This document shows positions 35,103 through 44,621 of a DNA stretch of 64,000 bases, piece after piece. The stretch is from the NCBI RefSeq assembly GCF_003217155.1, contig NZ_QJSU01000002.1, positions 124,001 to 188,000 of the forward strand, read 5' to 3'. The stretch comes from Psychrobacter fozii. Lineage in GTDB: Bacteria; Pseudomonadota; Gammaproteobacteria; Pseudomonadales; Moraxellaceae. Positions within the stretch are counted from its first letter, which is position 1. Each line of letters starts with the position of its first letter. The notes under the pieces are model-generated. The model did not search any database, was not told the DNA's origin, and saw nothing but the letters and a program-made list of their open reading frames with translations. Made by a program: the position numbers and the translations under genes.

Positions 35103-36173
35103 ATGAGAAAAAATACCATGAAAAATAGTGCCAGTAATCTGTCTATTAAGCAAGCGTTGCAGGTGCAAGCTCAGCAGATATTGCCCATTATTACGCAAGA
35201 ACTAGTTGCACAGCATTTTAGCGAGATAGTACATCAGCGTATTGCTCAGCAAAGCACAGAACAAACGCAAGATGAGCATACGCAGGTTGTCAAAACACAA
35301 AGTATCAAAACGCAAAATATCGAAAATACTTCTTATCAAGGCTTAACGTGCGCCCAACATCTACAGTTTGGTCATGTCGTGATTAAATGGCAGTTGAGTG
35401 CCGATGCTTATCCTATATCTTCCGATTTAACTCACGAAGCAGAGGTTTTAGCTGCTGTAAAGGCCTTATCAAGAATCAAAGATAATACTATCGCACCGCC
35501 ACTATTGGCGCATCATTGCGTAAACGTTCAGATACCAGAACAGCCTTGCAAGCTGGTAATATTAGTCATGCCTTATTACCCTAATGGTAGCTTGGTGAGT
35601 CAGCTGACCGCTTCAAAACATCCGTCATTGACAGCGTCACAAAAACATCATTTCATCATGCAGTCTGCCTGTTTAATAGCCAATTTGCATCACGCTGGCT
35701 GGCTACATAATGATATTAAACCTAGCAATATTTTGCTAGATTCTTCTTTCAATGATGCCTTGCTAAATAATGCAGGTGCCAGCAGCTTAATACCTAATCT
35801 ATTATTGACTGATTTTGCCTTGGTAGAGAGGTTTAACGAACTAAAAGAGGGAAGCCCTGCTGGTACACCTGCATATCTTGCACCTGAGCGCTGGCAAGGA
35901 CAGGGTGCAACGGTGCAAAGTGACATCTATGCGTTTGGCATTATGATGGTTGAGATATTAACAGGCAAGCGACCGTTTCAGGTAAGTAGCAATAGCAATG
36001 ATAAATTAAAAGCGTGGGCGATTCAGCATTGCCAACAGCCTATTCCAAAGCTGTCATCAGAATATAGTCGTTATCAATGTATGGTTGATAAGGCATTGGC
36101 GAAGCGGGTAGAGAGACGGTATCGGAGTATGGAAGAGGTACTGATAGATTTAACGTCATTAGACAGTCGTTAA
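35103..36173 (+). CDS. Hanks-type serine/threonine protein kinase-like protein
   Basis: 356 residues with a kinase fold preceded by about 75 residues rich in Gln and helix-forming residues. Lys95 in VVIKW is the likely ATP lysine, the catalytic loop reads HNDIKPSNIL (His202-Asp204, Asn in place of the usual Arg), the metal motif is DFA at 237-239 (usually DFG), and the activation segment ends GTPAYLAPE. The glycine-rich loop is not evident. These changes leave activity possible but atypical. No membrane segment or sensor domain is present. A truncated second copy of its 3' end lies at 37550-37634. ATG 35118 is an alternative start. Confidence 0.85.
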   Translation: MRKNTMKNSASNLSIKQALQVQAQQILPIITQELVAQHFSEIVHQRIAQQSTEQTQDEHTQVVKTQSIKTQNIENTSYQGLTCAQHLQFGHVVIKWQLSADAYPISSDLTHEAEVLAAVKALSRIKDNTIAPPLLAHHCVNVQIPEQPCKLVILVMPYYPNGSLVSQLTASKHPSLTASQKHHFIMQSACLIANLHHAGWLHNDIKPSNILLDSSFNDALLNNAGASSLIPNLLLTDFALVERFNELKEGSPAGTPAYLAPERWQGQGATVQSDIYAFGIMMVEILTGKRPFQVSSNSNDKLKAWAIQHCQQPIPKLSSEYSRYQCMVDKALAKRVERRYRSMEEVLIDLTSLDSR

Positions 36174-36344
36174 GTTTATGATTTGATTTTCAAAAAGTGA
36201 TAGTTTGTAGTATTCACATATTACCCAGTCGTTGTTTTTTATGTTTGAATGGATATTCAGGCTCATTTTAAGCTCAGTCGCTATAAGCTAATTTGGGTTC
36301 CCGTATTTCATTATAATATTTCATTAAAATACAGTGAGAATATC

Positions 36345-36902
36345 ATGGCTAAAGTACTTATCATTACCGGTGATTTTGTTGAAGACTATGAAAACATGGT
36401 GCCGTTCCAAGCGCTTTTAGCGATGGGACATGAAGTTGACGCGGTCTGCCCAGATAAAGTGGCAGGTGATAGCATTGCTACCTCCATACACGACTTTGAA
36501 GGTGATCAAACTTATACCGAAAAACGCGGTCATAACTTTGTTCTTAATGCGTCTTTTGCTGATATTAATGTCGCAGATTACGATGCTCTGTATTTACCAG
36601 GTGGACGTGCGCCAGAATACTTGCGTTTGAATGCTAAGGTCATTGCAATGATTCAGCATTTCGCAAATACTGATAAACCGATTGCGTCGGTTTGCCATGG
36701 TCCACAAATGCTAACGGCTGCTGGCGTATTAAAGGGTAAAAAAGTATCTGCTTATCCTGCGTGTCAGCCAGAAATAGAAATGGCTGGCGCTGAGTATGTC
36801 AAGTTACCTATGGATGGCGCTATTACCGATGGCCAACTGGTAACGGCTCCTGCATGGCCTGCCCACCCAGCTATGCTGAAGCAGTTTGTTGCCTTGCTAT
36901 AA
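36345..36902 (+). CDS. DJ-1/PfpI-family protein
   Basis: Cytoplasmic protein of the DJ-1/PfpI superfamily (glyoxalase, deglycase or protease-like members). I start at ATG 36345 with GTGAGA upstream; the frame extends to 36249 but that part has no family character. Motifs: [18 protein letters not shown], the nucleophile elbow [14 protein letters not shown] (Cys about 115) and [12 protein letters not shown]. The 185-residue length fits. The true activity cannot be assigned from the sequence. Confidence 0.9.
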   Translation: MAKVLIITGDFVEDYENMVPFQALLAMGHEVDAVCPDKVAGDSIATSIHDFEGDQTYTEKRGHNFVLNASFADINVADYDALYLPGGRAPEYLRLNAKVIAMIQHFANTDKPIASVCHGPQMLTAAGVLKGKKVSAYPACQPEIEMAGAEYVKLPMDGAITDGQLVTAPAWPAHPAMLKQFVALL

Positions 36903-36968
36903 GCTTTAATTAGGGTCTGTTGAACATTTGAATATCAAACAGACCTTAGTATCGAGAGAGGATATTAT

Positions 36969-37367
36969 ATGTGCCAACTTTTTATTAGTGCTGACGATAG
37001 CTTGTGGCGCTCTAAAACCAAATCGCTTCGAATTCAGGGGGTTGTCACCTCAATTCGTTTAGAAGTGTTCTTTTGGGATATATTAGAAGAGTTGTCATTT
37101 CGTGATCAAATGACAGTTAATCATCTGATCACTAAGCTATATCTTGAATCTCTCGATGCTGATCATGACATTGGTAATTTCACCTCTTTTTTAAGGGTTT
37201 GTTGTTCTCGCTATTTATCATTAATAGCCGATGGCGATCTTTCTCGCGAAACAGAATTACCTTTAGAAAAAGTCGATGCAAAAAATATCATTGAACGTGA
37301 AACCCTGCGTAAAAAACAACGTAGTGCCTTATTCAATGACAGTGAGAAAAATACTTCTGTCCATTAG
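36969..37367 (+). CDS. Ribbon-helix-helix domain protein, stop codon from repeat
   Basis: 132 residues. Residues about 18-90 (SLRIQGVVTSIRLEVFFWDILEEL, TVNHLITKLYLE and FTSFLRVCCSRYL) resemble the RHH_4 ribbon-helix-helix family of putative DNA-binding proteins. GAGAGGA precedes the ATG. The last codons read TCT GTC CAT, then TAG, and this TAG is the outermost part of a family A repeat (TTAGGGTG). The native C-terminus may therefore have been lost or altered. A GGTCTGTT/AACAGACC inverted repeat lies just upstream at 36914-36945. The target and function are unknown. Confidence 0.75.
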   Translation: MCQLFISADDSLWRSKTKSLRIQGVVTSIRLEVFFWDILEELSFRDQMTVNHLITKLYLESLDADHDIGNFTSFLRVCCSRYLSLIADGDLSRETELPLEKVDAKNIIERETLRKKQRSALFNDSEKNTSVH

Positions 37368-37524
37368 GGTGAGGTATTTCCTCAATTCAAGCGATAGTCA
37401 TCTAGCTGGGCTACATCTTGCTAAATAGCTGGCCAATATCTCGATATTATCAACACTGTTTTTCTCGTTTGACGACAATTCATCTTATTTCCATCTTCAT
37501 TTCTGAAATGAGGACATACCCTAG
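37364..37524. repeat. Family A MITE-like element, copy 4 (161 bp)
   Basis: Left end TTAGGGTGAGGTATTTCCTCAATTC, right end AAATGAGGACATACCCTAG. The interior shares GATAGTCATCTA, ATCTTGCTAAATAGCTG and AATATCTCGATATTATC with copies 1 and 2 but has lost some bases. It overlaps the stop of the ribbon-helix-helix gene. Confidence 0.82.
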
Positions 37525-37549
37525 TTATGCCTATAGCAAGTGCATAATC

Positions 37550-37634
37550 ATATAGTCATTATCAATGTATTATTGATAGGGCATTGGTGAAGCGTGTAGA
37601 GAGGCAATGTCAGAGTATGATGGATGTTTTAACT
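37550..37634 (+). pseudogene. Remnant of a second kinase gene, 3' end
   Basis: About 85 bases resemble the end of the kinase gene at 36062-36153. Translated, YSHYQCIIDRALVKRVERQ aligns with YSRYQCMVDKALAKRVERR of the kinase, then SMMDVLT with SMEEVLIDLT. Upstream of it lies the family A repeat, and no start or catalytic part remains. This points to a tandem duplication or related copy, mostly deleted. Confidence 0.8.
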
Positions 37635-37670
37635 GTCTCAAATATCATGCGCAGTAGTGTATTTTATATT

Positions 37671-37700
37671 TTAACAGTCTTTAACAATACTTAACAGTCT
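37671..37700 (+). promoter_or_regulatory. Three 10-base direct repeats upstream of the dehydrogenase
   Basis: TTAACAGTCT, TTAACAATAC, TTAACAGTCT occur end to end, one per helical turn; a related TTTTAACTGTCTC lies at 37627. They are 270 bases before the dehydrogenase start. They could be activator sites or chance. The rest of 37635-37967 shows no gene. Confidence 0.35.
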
Positions 37701-37967
37701 TGATGCTTTCAAGATTTTTAAGAGTTGGATAATGAAGTATAGATTCTTTATTAACACTCATTATTAGCCTATTTTTTAATTGTATAGTCAGTTCAATATA
37801 AAAAATAGTTAGCAAGACTGGAGTGATGTTTTTGTCACTTCTGTCTGCATAGGCACAGCCTGAAATAAAAACTTAACTCGGTCGTGTGTCATATACAATG
37901 CATCTATTTTATTTAGAATTGACTATACCAATCAAGAGTATGTTGATCATAAACAAAGGAGTTTTAT

Positions 37968-39032
37968 ATGAAAGCAGCACGTTTTTATGATAAAGGCGAT
38001 ATTCGTATTGAAGATATTCCAGAGCCTACAGTAGAACCAGGCACAGTTGGTATTGATGTGGCATGGTGTGGTATTTGTGGTACTGATTTGCATGAGTTTA
38101 TGGAAGGTCCTATCTTTATTCCGCCGTGTGGTCATCCTCATCCTATTTCAGGCGAGTCGGCACCCATTACGATGGGGCATGAGTTCTCAGGGGTTGTGTA
38201 TGCCGTTGGTGAGGGTATTAATGATATTGAAGTCGGTCAGCATGTAGTGGTCGAACCATATATCATCTCTGATGATGTACCAACAGGCCCTGGTGACGAT
38301 TATCACTTATCGAAAGATATGAACTTTATTGGTTTGGGTGGCCGTGGTGGTGGTTTGTCTGAAAAAATTGCTGTGAAACGCCGCTGGGTACATCCTATTG
38401 CCAATAATATTCCATTAGATCAAGCTGCTTTGATTGAGCCGTTAGCTGTTGGCTATCACGCGTATATGCGTAGTGGTGCTAAAGCAGGTGATGTGGCATT
38501 GGTTGGTGGCGGTGGCCCTATTGGTCTATTATTATCTGCGGTGCTAAAAGCCAAAGGTATCACTGTAATTCTGACGGAGCTAAGTGCTAAGCGTAAAGAG
38601 AAAGCCAAAGAAAGCGGGGTTGCTGATTATATATTAGACCCTACAGAAATTGATTTAAAAAAAGAAGTCATGAGCATCACTGATAATCGTGGTGTGGATG
38701 TGGCCTTTGAATGTACTAGTGTGAATAAGGTGTTGGATTCGTTAGTTGAGCTTAGTAAACCGACAGGTGTGGTCGTGATTGTTTCTATTTGGAGCCATCC
38801 AGCTACTGTAAACGTACATAGTGTGGTGATGAAAGAGCTTGATGTACGTGGCACGATTGGCTACGTGAACAATCATAAAGATACGATCCAACTGGTTGAG
38901 GATGGCTTGGTTAATCTTGAGCCATTTATTACTCAGCGCATCGCTTTAGATGATCTGATATCCAAAGGCTTTGAGACACTGATCCATAACAATGAATCGG
39001 CGGTAAAAATCATCGTCAATCCAAATCTATAA
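37968..39032 (+). CDS. Zinc alcohol dehydrogenase, 2,3-butanediol dehydrogenase type
   Basis: Medium-chain dehydrogenase, 354 residues, that probably interconverts acetoin and 2,3-butanediol with NAD. Zinc ligands are in CGICGTDLHEF and MGHEFSGVV; the segment GRGGGLSEK replaces a four-cysteine lobe, as in butanediol dehydrogenases. The nucleotide loop is VGGGGPIGLLL near residue 180. AAAGGAG lies 7 bases before the ATG. It is monocistronic and ends at a strong terminator. Other polyol dehydrogenase specificities remain possible. Confidence 0.85.
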   Translation: MKAARFYDKGDIRIEDIPEPTVEPGTVGIDVAWCGICGTDLHEFMEGPIFIPPCGHPHPISGESAPITMGHEFSGVVYAVGEGINDIEVGQHVVVEPYIISDDVPTGPGDDYHLSKDMNFIGLGGRGGGLSEKIAVKRRWVHPIANNIPLDQAALIEPLAVGYHAYMRSGAKAGDVALVGGGGPIGLLLSAVLKAKGITVILTELSAKRKEKAKESGVADYILDPTEIDLKKEVMSITDNRGVDVAFECTSVNKVLDSLVELSKPTGVVVIVSIWSHPATVNVHSVVMKELDVRGTIGYVNNHKDTIQLVEDGLVNLEPFITQRIALDDLISKGFETLIHNNESAVKIIVNPNL

Positions 39033-39075
39033 TCGTTGTATATCGCCAGTGAGCCAGTACTATATCTTTGATATG

Positions 39076-39102
39076 ATCCCCGCTAATTAGCGGGGATTTT
39101 TT
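39076..39102 (+). terminator. Terminator of the dehydrogenase gene
   Basis: ATCCCCGCT/AGCGGGGAT perfect stem around AATT, followed by TTTTTT. Confidence 0.95.
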
Positions 39103-39119
39103 ATACAAATTCCAGACGT

Positions 39120-39141
39120 AAAAAAACCTGCTAAAAGCAGG
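39120..39141 (-). terminator. Terminator of tRNA-Leu
   Basis: CCTGCT/AGCAGG stem with a three-base loop; the A-run at 39120-39126 makes a U-run for leftward transcription. It is 36 bases beyond the tRNA. Confidence 0.85.
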
Positions 39142-39176
39142 CTTTGATATTTGGTCTAAGATGTACTATCCGAAAA

Positions 39177-39261
39177 TGGTGGGGCTGGAGAGACTCGAAC
39201 TCTCACACCTTGCGGCGCCAGAACCTAAATCTGGTGCGTCTACCAATTCCGCCACAGCCCC
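39177..39261 (-). tRNA. tRNA-Leu (TAG)
   Basis: 85-nucleotide class II tRNA read leftward. Acceptor stem GGGGCTG/CAGCCCC, anticodon TAG in the loop of CCAGATTTAGGTTCTGG, a long variable arm (GCCGCAAGGTGT), T loop AGTTCGAGTCT and encoded CCA at 39177-39179. Confidence 0.97.
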
Positions 39262-39349
39262 ATTTTCGTTACTCTATCATTATTAGCGTTTAAACTCAAA
39301 CACAACGTAGATAGTTAACTGATTCGGTAGTGCGTCTCAGTGGTTGGCT

Positions 39350-39377
39350 ATTATATAGAGTTTGAATAGTTTGGCAA
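39350..39377 (-). promoter_or_regulatory. Promoter of tRNA-Leu
   Basis: Read leftward: TTGCCA, 16-base spacer, TATAAT, 90 bases upstream of the tRNA. Same spacing as the other tRNA promoter. Confidence 0.8.
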
Positions 39378-39476
39378 CCCCTATTTGCAATTATTTTTAA
39401 TTATTTAACGATTTTATTGTCAATATTTCATAAATATTTGATATTAATAGGGTTTTTAATTGAGTTTTTTATGTCT

Positions 39477-41279
39477 TTAATCACTATTTCTTTGCACTTC
39501 TGATGCAGTGATATCTAATTGCTGCAATTTACGCGTCAAGGTATTGCGTCCCCAACCGAGTAAGTTGGCAGCAGCTATCTTTTTACCACCGCTATGGTTG
39601 AGTGCAGCTGTCAGTAGAACACGTTCGAACTCAGGTGTCGCTGTCTGCAAAATATCCGTTTCTCCGGTTTGCAGAGACTGGGTAGCCCAAACAGCCAGTG
39701 CTTGCTGCCAACTTGTAACATTAGAGACAAGCTGACTTTGTTGAATAGGGTTTTGGTTGTCTGTGCCAGCACTATATAAATCTTGTTCTAGATGGGGATC
39801 TAGATTAGAAGGGATATTTTCGAGCAGCTCTGGTGGTAAATCCTCAGCCATGACGGTGTCGCCAGTCGCCATCACGGTCAACCATAGGCAGACATTTTCA
39901 AGCTGACGGACGTTACCACGCCACTCAAAAGACTGCATAATCTGTACAGCCATCGGATGTAGCTGTTTCGGTGCAGTATCCATTTGATCGGCAGCGCGCT
40001 TCATAAAGTAGGTCGCTAGCGCAGGGATGTCTTCGCGTCGTGTCCGTAGTGGCGGGAGTGGTAAGCGAATCACGTTAAGGCGATAAAATAAATCCTCGCG
40101 GAATTTGCCTTGTTTGACCAGCTCTTCTAAATTCTGGTGAGTGGCAGCAATGATACGCACATTGACTTTGACGGGTTGCTGACCACCCACACGATAAAAC
40201 TCGCCATTGGCAAGTACGCGTAGCAGTCGTGTTTGAGTGCTAAATGGCATGTCACCGATTTCGTCTAAGAATAAGGTTCCGCCATCAGCTTGTTCGAAAC
40301 GCCCTGGTCGAGTCGTCGTCGCACCAGTAAACGCACCTTTTGCATGGCCAAACAGCTCAGATTCAATAAGGTCATGTGGAATGGCTGCCATATTGAGTGC
40401 AATAAAAGGCTGCTGGTGACGCGGTGAGTGCTGATGTAATGCACTGGCGACCAATTCTTTTCCTGTTCCTGATTCACCTGTGATTAAAACAGTAATAGGT
40501 GAGTGCGCTAACCTACCAATAGCACGAAACACGGTCTGCATGGCTTGTGACTGACCAATAATGCCGCTGGGGTTGTCATTTGCGCTAATGTTTACTTTGA
40601 CAGCAGTTTTAGGTTTGGTAACTTTATTGACCTTGCTAACTTTACTGACCGTATTAGCCTGATTAATAGGCTTGGATTTGGTATCAGACTTTGTATTAAT
40701 GTTCGTTGTGGGATCAGCCGTTACTTTCGTTTCAGAAGTATCAGATTTGGTTGCCTTACTCTCTATCACCAGATTGGGTTGATAGTTAATCGCTTTATAA
40801 ATCGTGGCAACGGCATCATCTAGATCGAATGGTTTGGGTAGATATTCAAACGCCCCTGTTTGGTAACTATTGATAGCAGAGGTAAGGTCTGAATGTGCGG
40901 TCATGATGACAATAGGCAGCTTAGGGAAGTGCTGATGTACCCAATCGCTAAAGGACAACCCATCCATCATCGGCATACGAATATCAGTCAATATCACATC
41001 GGGTAACTGCGTGACCAACTCAGTTTCTTGCAAGATATCATTCAGGCGTCCCCATGCTGCTTGCGCTTGGGTAAAGCTAATAACTGTAAGCCCTGCATCC
41101 TCAAAAGTATCTGCTAACACCATTCTCAGTGCGGCATCATCGTCGATGAGCCATAAAGTCGCTGGGCTATCATCAGGGGCATTATTGACCGTCACTTTGA
41201 TGGCTTGGTCCGTGGGGATTTGATCGTTTGCCGTTTGAGTATCGCTTTTAGGTTTATGCTTGTCGCTATATTCAGTCAT
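39477..41279 (-). CDS. ntrC: Nitrogen regulation response regulator NtrC
   Basis: Sigma-54-dependent activator of nitrogen-assimilation genes, partner of NtrB. The receiver domain has the phospho-acceptor Asp99 in [11 protein letters not shown]. Between it and the ATPase lies a long Thr/Lys/Ser-rich linker (about 175-235), longer than in Escherichia coli and low in complexity. The AAA+ domain has Walker A GESGTGKE (268-275) and the sigma-54 loop GAFTGA (about 315-320). A Fis-type helix-turn-helix ends the protein ([19 protein letters not shown]). It is 600 residues, and 101 bases separate it from ntrB. Confidence 0.95.
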   Translation of the reverse strand: MTEYSDKHKPKSDTQTANDQIPTDQAIKVTVNNAPDDSPATLWLIDDDAALRMVLADTFEDAGLTVISFTQAQAAWGRLNDILQETELVTQLPDVILTDIRMPMMDGLSFSDWVHQHFPKLPIVIMTAHSDLTSAINSYQTGAFEYLPKPFDLDDAVATIYKAINYQPNLVIESKATKSDTSETKVTADPTTNINTKSDTKSKPINQANTVSKVSKVNKVTKPKTAVKVNISANDNPSGIIGQSQAMQTVFRAIGRLAHSPITVLITGESGTGKELVASALHQHSPRHQQPFIALNMAAIPHDLIESELFGHAKGAFTGATTTRPGRFEQADGGTLFLDEIGDMPFSTQTRLLRVLANGEFYRVGGQQPVKVNVRIIAATHQNLEELVKQGKFREDLFYRLNVIRLPLPPLRTRREDIPALATYFMKRAADQMDTAPKQLHPMAVQIMQSFEWRGNVRQLENVCLWLTVMATGDTVMAEDLPPELLENIPSNLDPHLEQDLYSAGTDNQNPIQQSQLVSNVTSWQQALAVWATQSLQTGETDILQTATPEFERVLLTAALNHSGGKKIAAANLLGWGRNTLTRKLQQLDITASEVQRNSD

Positions 41280-41380
41280 GTATGAGGCCTAATGAGCAAT
41301 GAGTTGGTTCAGGATGGTAATGTCGTATTTGCGATGTAACTGTTCGAAATAATATCCGTTTTTTGCACTGTGATTGTTGA

Positions 41381-42712
41381 TCAATGAAACGGCAGATATA
41401 GTGTAAAGCGTGTCTGCTGCTGACCTTGTACTTGTGTGGAACTGACATCAATCATACCACGATGATGGCTGATGATATCTTGCACAATAGATAATCCTAA
41501 ACCAGTCCCTGCAGCACGGCTAGTCACCATTGGGAAAAATATTTGTCCAATCAATTCTGGATCAATCCCTGAGCCGTTATCGGTAATGTTTACTTGCAAG
41601 ACTTGCTTGTGTTGATGCCCAATAATGGTGTGTTGAAAGGCGACCCGCGTTTGGATATGTAGGGTTGGCTGGTAATCTATATGGCAGTCAATGTCAGTCT
41701 CTGAATCTATCGATTGCAATTTTTTGGCTTCCGATAGCTCTTGCTGTTGTAGCGTTTGTTCAAACTCAGTCATGGACTCACAGGCATTATTGATCAGGTT
41801 TAAAAACACTTGAATTAATTGGTCTTTATCAGCGCATAGTTCAGGCAACGATAAATCATAATCTCGCTGTAGCGTTAATTGAGGGTATTGGTTGATCACT
41901 AAAGACAAAACATGCTCTAGGGGTTCATGGATATTCAGTGTTTGCCAGTTTGGCAGCTGATTAGATCCGAGGAACTGTCCCACCAGATGGGTTAAGCGAT
42001 CCGTCTCTGAGATAATGATATCGGTATAGCCACGTAGTTTTTCGGTGGTCTTCTGTAGGTCTTCATTATGATTCGAACCAGAGTTTTTGCTGCTCATAGC
42101 AGTCGAAGCATTGCCATTAAGATTGGCATCATCGCTGAATTTGATAAATTTTCGTTGTAATAGTTGTGCAGCACCGCGAATGCCAGCCAGCGGATTTTTT
42201 ATCTCATGGGCGACTGACCGTAGCATATGACGGGCCACACCATATTGTTGCTGTTGACGTTGCTCTTCTGATATACGGCTTTGGCGATCTTTGCCCCACA
42301 TCTCGATGATAAAGTACGTCTTCTGCTCGTAGATGAGCGGCGTCACGCTATAGTCGACGGAAAACGATAAATTGCCATTCAATTGCGTATTTATGATGTG
42401 ATCATGATCAATGAATGGTTGCTGATACTGTTTCGCTAGCTCAAACCTTTCGGCTAAAGAGCAATTTTGCTCATAGATTTCGTCGTTATTGATGCTAGGG
42501 CTGTCTTTTGGTTTTAATTCTTCGGGTGAGAGTAATGCCAATATAGGTTGATTGAGCAGCCTTCCACTGCTGATAGCCAGTAGTTGTTCGGCTTGAGCAT
42601 TTAGCCAAGTAATAGAGAGATCTTCATTGACCCACAAGATAGCTGTGAACAAATGCTGTGATATGAATGCCAAATCAGGTGTCGATTTTGCGGTTGTCAA
42701 ATGGGTTGTCAT
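41381..42712 (-). CDS. ntrB: Nitrogen regulation sensor histidine kinase NtrB
   Basis: Cytoplasmic kinase/phosphatase controlling NtrC in response to nitrogen supply via the PII protein. A PAS domain occupies about residues 20-130 (LWVNEDLSITWLNAQAEQLL). The phosphorylated histidine is His169 in SVAHEIKNPLAG. ATP-binding boxes follow: NLINNACESM, DNGSGIDPELIGQIF and GTGLGLSIVQDI. It is 443 residues, extended by polar insertions near 195-215 and 325-345. It is upstream of ntrC and divergent from rimO, with a 133-base gap. No glnA or PII gene is in the window. Confidence 0.94.
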   Translation of the reverse strand: MTTHLTTAKSTPDLAFISQHLFTAILWVNEDLSITWLNAQAEQLLAISSGRLLNQPILALLSPEELKPKDSPSINNDEIYEQNCSLAERFELAKQYQQPFIDHDHIINTQLNGNLSFSVDYSVTPLIYEQKTYFIIEMWGKDRQSRISEEQRQQQQYGVARHMLRSVAHEIKNPLAGIRGAAQLLQRKFIKFSDDANLNGNASTAMSSKNSGSNHNEDLQKTTEKLRGYTDIIISETDRLTHLVGQFLGSNQLPNWQTLNIHEPLEHVLSLVINQYPQLTLQRDYDLSLPELCADKDQLIQVFLNLINNACESMTEFEQTLQQQELSEAKKLQSIDSETDIDCHIDYQPTLHIQTRVAFQHTIIGHQHKQVLQVNITDNGSGIDPELIGQIFFPMVTSRAAGTGLGLSIVQDIISHHRGMIDVSSTQVQGQQQTRFTLYLPFH

Positions 42713-42845
42713 GGGTCGGCGCCTACAAAAAAATACTCAATATAATATTTAACCATAAATCAACACTATAGAGCGGCAAAACTGGCGATTTTTGCAAAAA
42801 AAACGTACAATGCGCACAGCCACTTTATCTCTAGCAAGGTTAGCC

Positions 42846-44438
42846 ATGCCCAAAACTTCTACCGAGTCGGTCAATCCGACTATTACTACCTCACCGTCAG
42901 CTTCTATCGCTCCAAAAGACACTGCCACTATTTTTAATCCTGCCAAGCCAAATATAGCGCAAGATAGTCAGGCAGATGTCAGTCAAACAGATTCTAAACA
43001 ACCTTACCATCATAAAGCCAATCATAACCAAAACCGTAGTGTAGCCCAAAGCAGTGATGTAACGACTGCCAATGCGACTGCTACGATGCCAGTTAGTGCA
43101 GCACCAAAAATTGGTTTTGTATCGTTAGGTTGTCCAAAAGCCTTGGTAGATAGCGAACGTATCATCACCGAATTGAGCCGTGATGGTTATCAAGTAGCCA
43201 GCGACTATGAAGGTGCGGATTTGGTCGTGGTCAATACTTGCGGTTTTATTGAATCAGCGGTACAAGAGTCGCTTGATGCAATCGGTGAAGCTATTAGCAA
43301 AAACGGCAAGGTCATCGTGACAGGTTGTTTGGGTAAAGAAGCAGATAAAATCCGTGCAATGCACCCAGCTGTATTAGCAGTGACGGGCGCGCATGCCTAT
43401 GACGAAGTCATTACGGCAGTTGCCCAGCATGTGCCCAAGCCAAATCGCAGTAAGGATGCAAACTACGATCCTAAAATAGATTTGATAAATGAGGCGGGTA
43501 TCAAATTGACCCCAAGTCATTATGCTTATCTAAAAATATCTGAAGGCTGCAACCACCGTTGTACTTTCTGTATTATTCCAAGCTTACGTGGCGATTTGGA
43601 CTCACGTCCGATTGATAACGTTATGAATGAAGCACTGGCGCTGAAAAATGCTGGCGTGAAAGAATTATTAATTATCTCGCAAGACACTTCTGCTTACGGG
43701 CTGGATCTTAAATATAAGACCAGTTTTTGGAATGGTATGCCGCTGAAGTCGAAGTTCTATGACTTATGCAAAGCGTTGAATGATCTAGGTATTTGGGTAC
43801 GTCTACATTATGTCTATCCATACCCGCATGTAGATAAAGTCGTTGAATTGATGGGCGAAAAGAAACTTTTACCTTATTTAGACATTCCTTTTCAGCATGC
43901 CAGTCATCGCATCCTAAAAGCAATGAAACGTCCAGCGCATAGTGAAAACACCTTAGCACGTATCAAAGCATGGCGTGAAATTTGCCCTGATATCGTTATT
44001 CGCTCAACCTTCGTTGTTGGTTTCCCTGGTGAGACAGAAGAAGACTTTCAATGCTTGCTTGATTGGCTTGTTGAAGCTCGTCTTGATCGCGTTGGTGCCT
44101 TTACCTATTCAGAAGTTGAAGGTGCCGTGGCCAATGATTTGCCAGATCACGTACCTGAAGACGTTAAAAAATCTCGTTACGAGCGTTTAATGACGCTACA
44201 ACAAGATATCTCAGCGCAAAAACTACAAGAAAAAATCGGCAAAACCTTGATGGTATTGGTCGATGAGATTGATAGTGAAGAAGGTATTGCGATTTGCCGT
44301 AGCTATGCAGATGCACCTGAAATTGATGGTCACGTCTATGTTGACGACATCACTGCACAAGTCAAAGTAGGGCAGTTCTTAACCGTCACTATTGACGACG
44401 CCAGTGAGTATGATTTGTTTGGCAGCTACAAAGGTTAA
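42846..44438 (+). CDS. rimO: Ribosomal protein S12 methylthiotransferase RimO
   Basis: Radical-SAM enzyme that adds a methylthio group to an aspartate of ribosomal protein S12. UPF0004 domain starts [19 protein letters not shown]; the radical-SAM motif is CNHRCTFC; a TRAM domain ends the protein ([12 protein letters not shown]). I start at ATG 42846 with AAGG upstream. This leaves an about 85-residue Ser/Thr/Asn/Gln-rich N-terminal extension absent from Escherichia coli RimO. An internal ATG at 43086 would give the usual length but has no ribosome site. Confidence 0.92.
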   Translation: MPKTSTESVNPTITTSPSASIAPKDTATIFNPAKPNIAQDSQADVSQTDSKQPYHHKANHNQNRSVAQSSDVTTANATATMPVSAAPKIGFVSLGCPKALVDSERIITELSRDGYQVASDYEGADLVVVNTCGFIESAVQESLDAIGEAISKNGKVIVTGCLGKEADKIRAMHPAVLAVTGAHAYDEVITAVAQHVPKPNRSKDANYDPKIDLINEAGIKLTPSHYAYLKISEGCNHRCTFCIIPSLRGDLDSRPIDNVMNEALALKNAGVKELLIISQDTSAYGLDLKYKTSFWNGMPLKSKFYDLCKALNDLGIWVRLHYVYPYPHVDKVVELMGEKKLLPYLDIPFQHASHRILKAMKRPAHSENTLARIKAWREICPDIVIRSTFVVGFPGETEEDFQCLLDWLVEARLDRVGAFTYSEVEGAVANDLPDHVPEDVKKSRYERLMTLQQDISAQKLQEKIGKTLMVLVDEIDSEEGIAICRSYADAPEIDGHVYVDDITAQVKVGQFLTVTIDDASEYDLFGSYKG

Positions 44439-44461
44439 AAACCTAACACGATAGACAAGTG

Positions 44462-44488
44462 AAAATTGCCCCACAAAGGGCAGTTTTT
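44462..44488 (+). terminator. Terminator after rimO
   Basis: AAAATTGCCC pairs with GGGCAGTTTT (one G-U) around CACAAA, followed by T. Confidence 0.75.
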
Positions 44489-44621
44489 GCTACAATTAGC
44501 GCAATTTAGCCTTTTGGCATGCTTATCATCAAGTATGTCGGTGTCGTCAAGACCAAAGGCAAACTCCATTTGTATTTTACCGATAACTTTAATTATAATT
44601 TAATGATAACAAGGTGATCTC

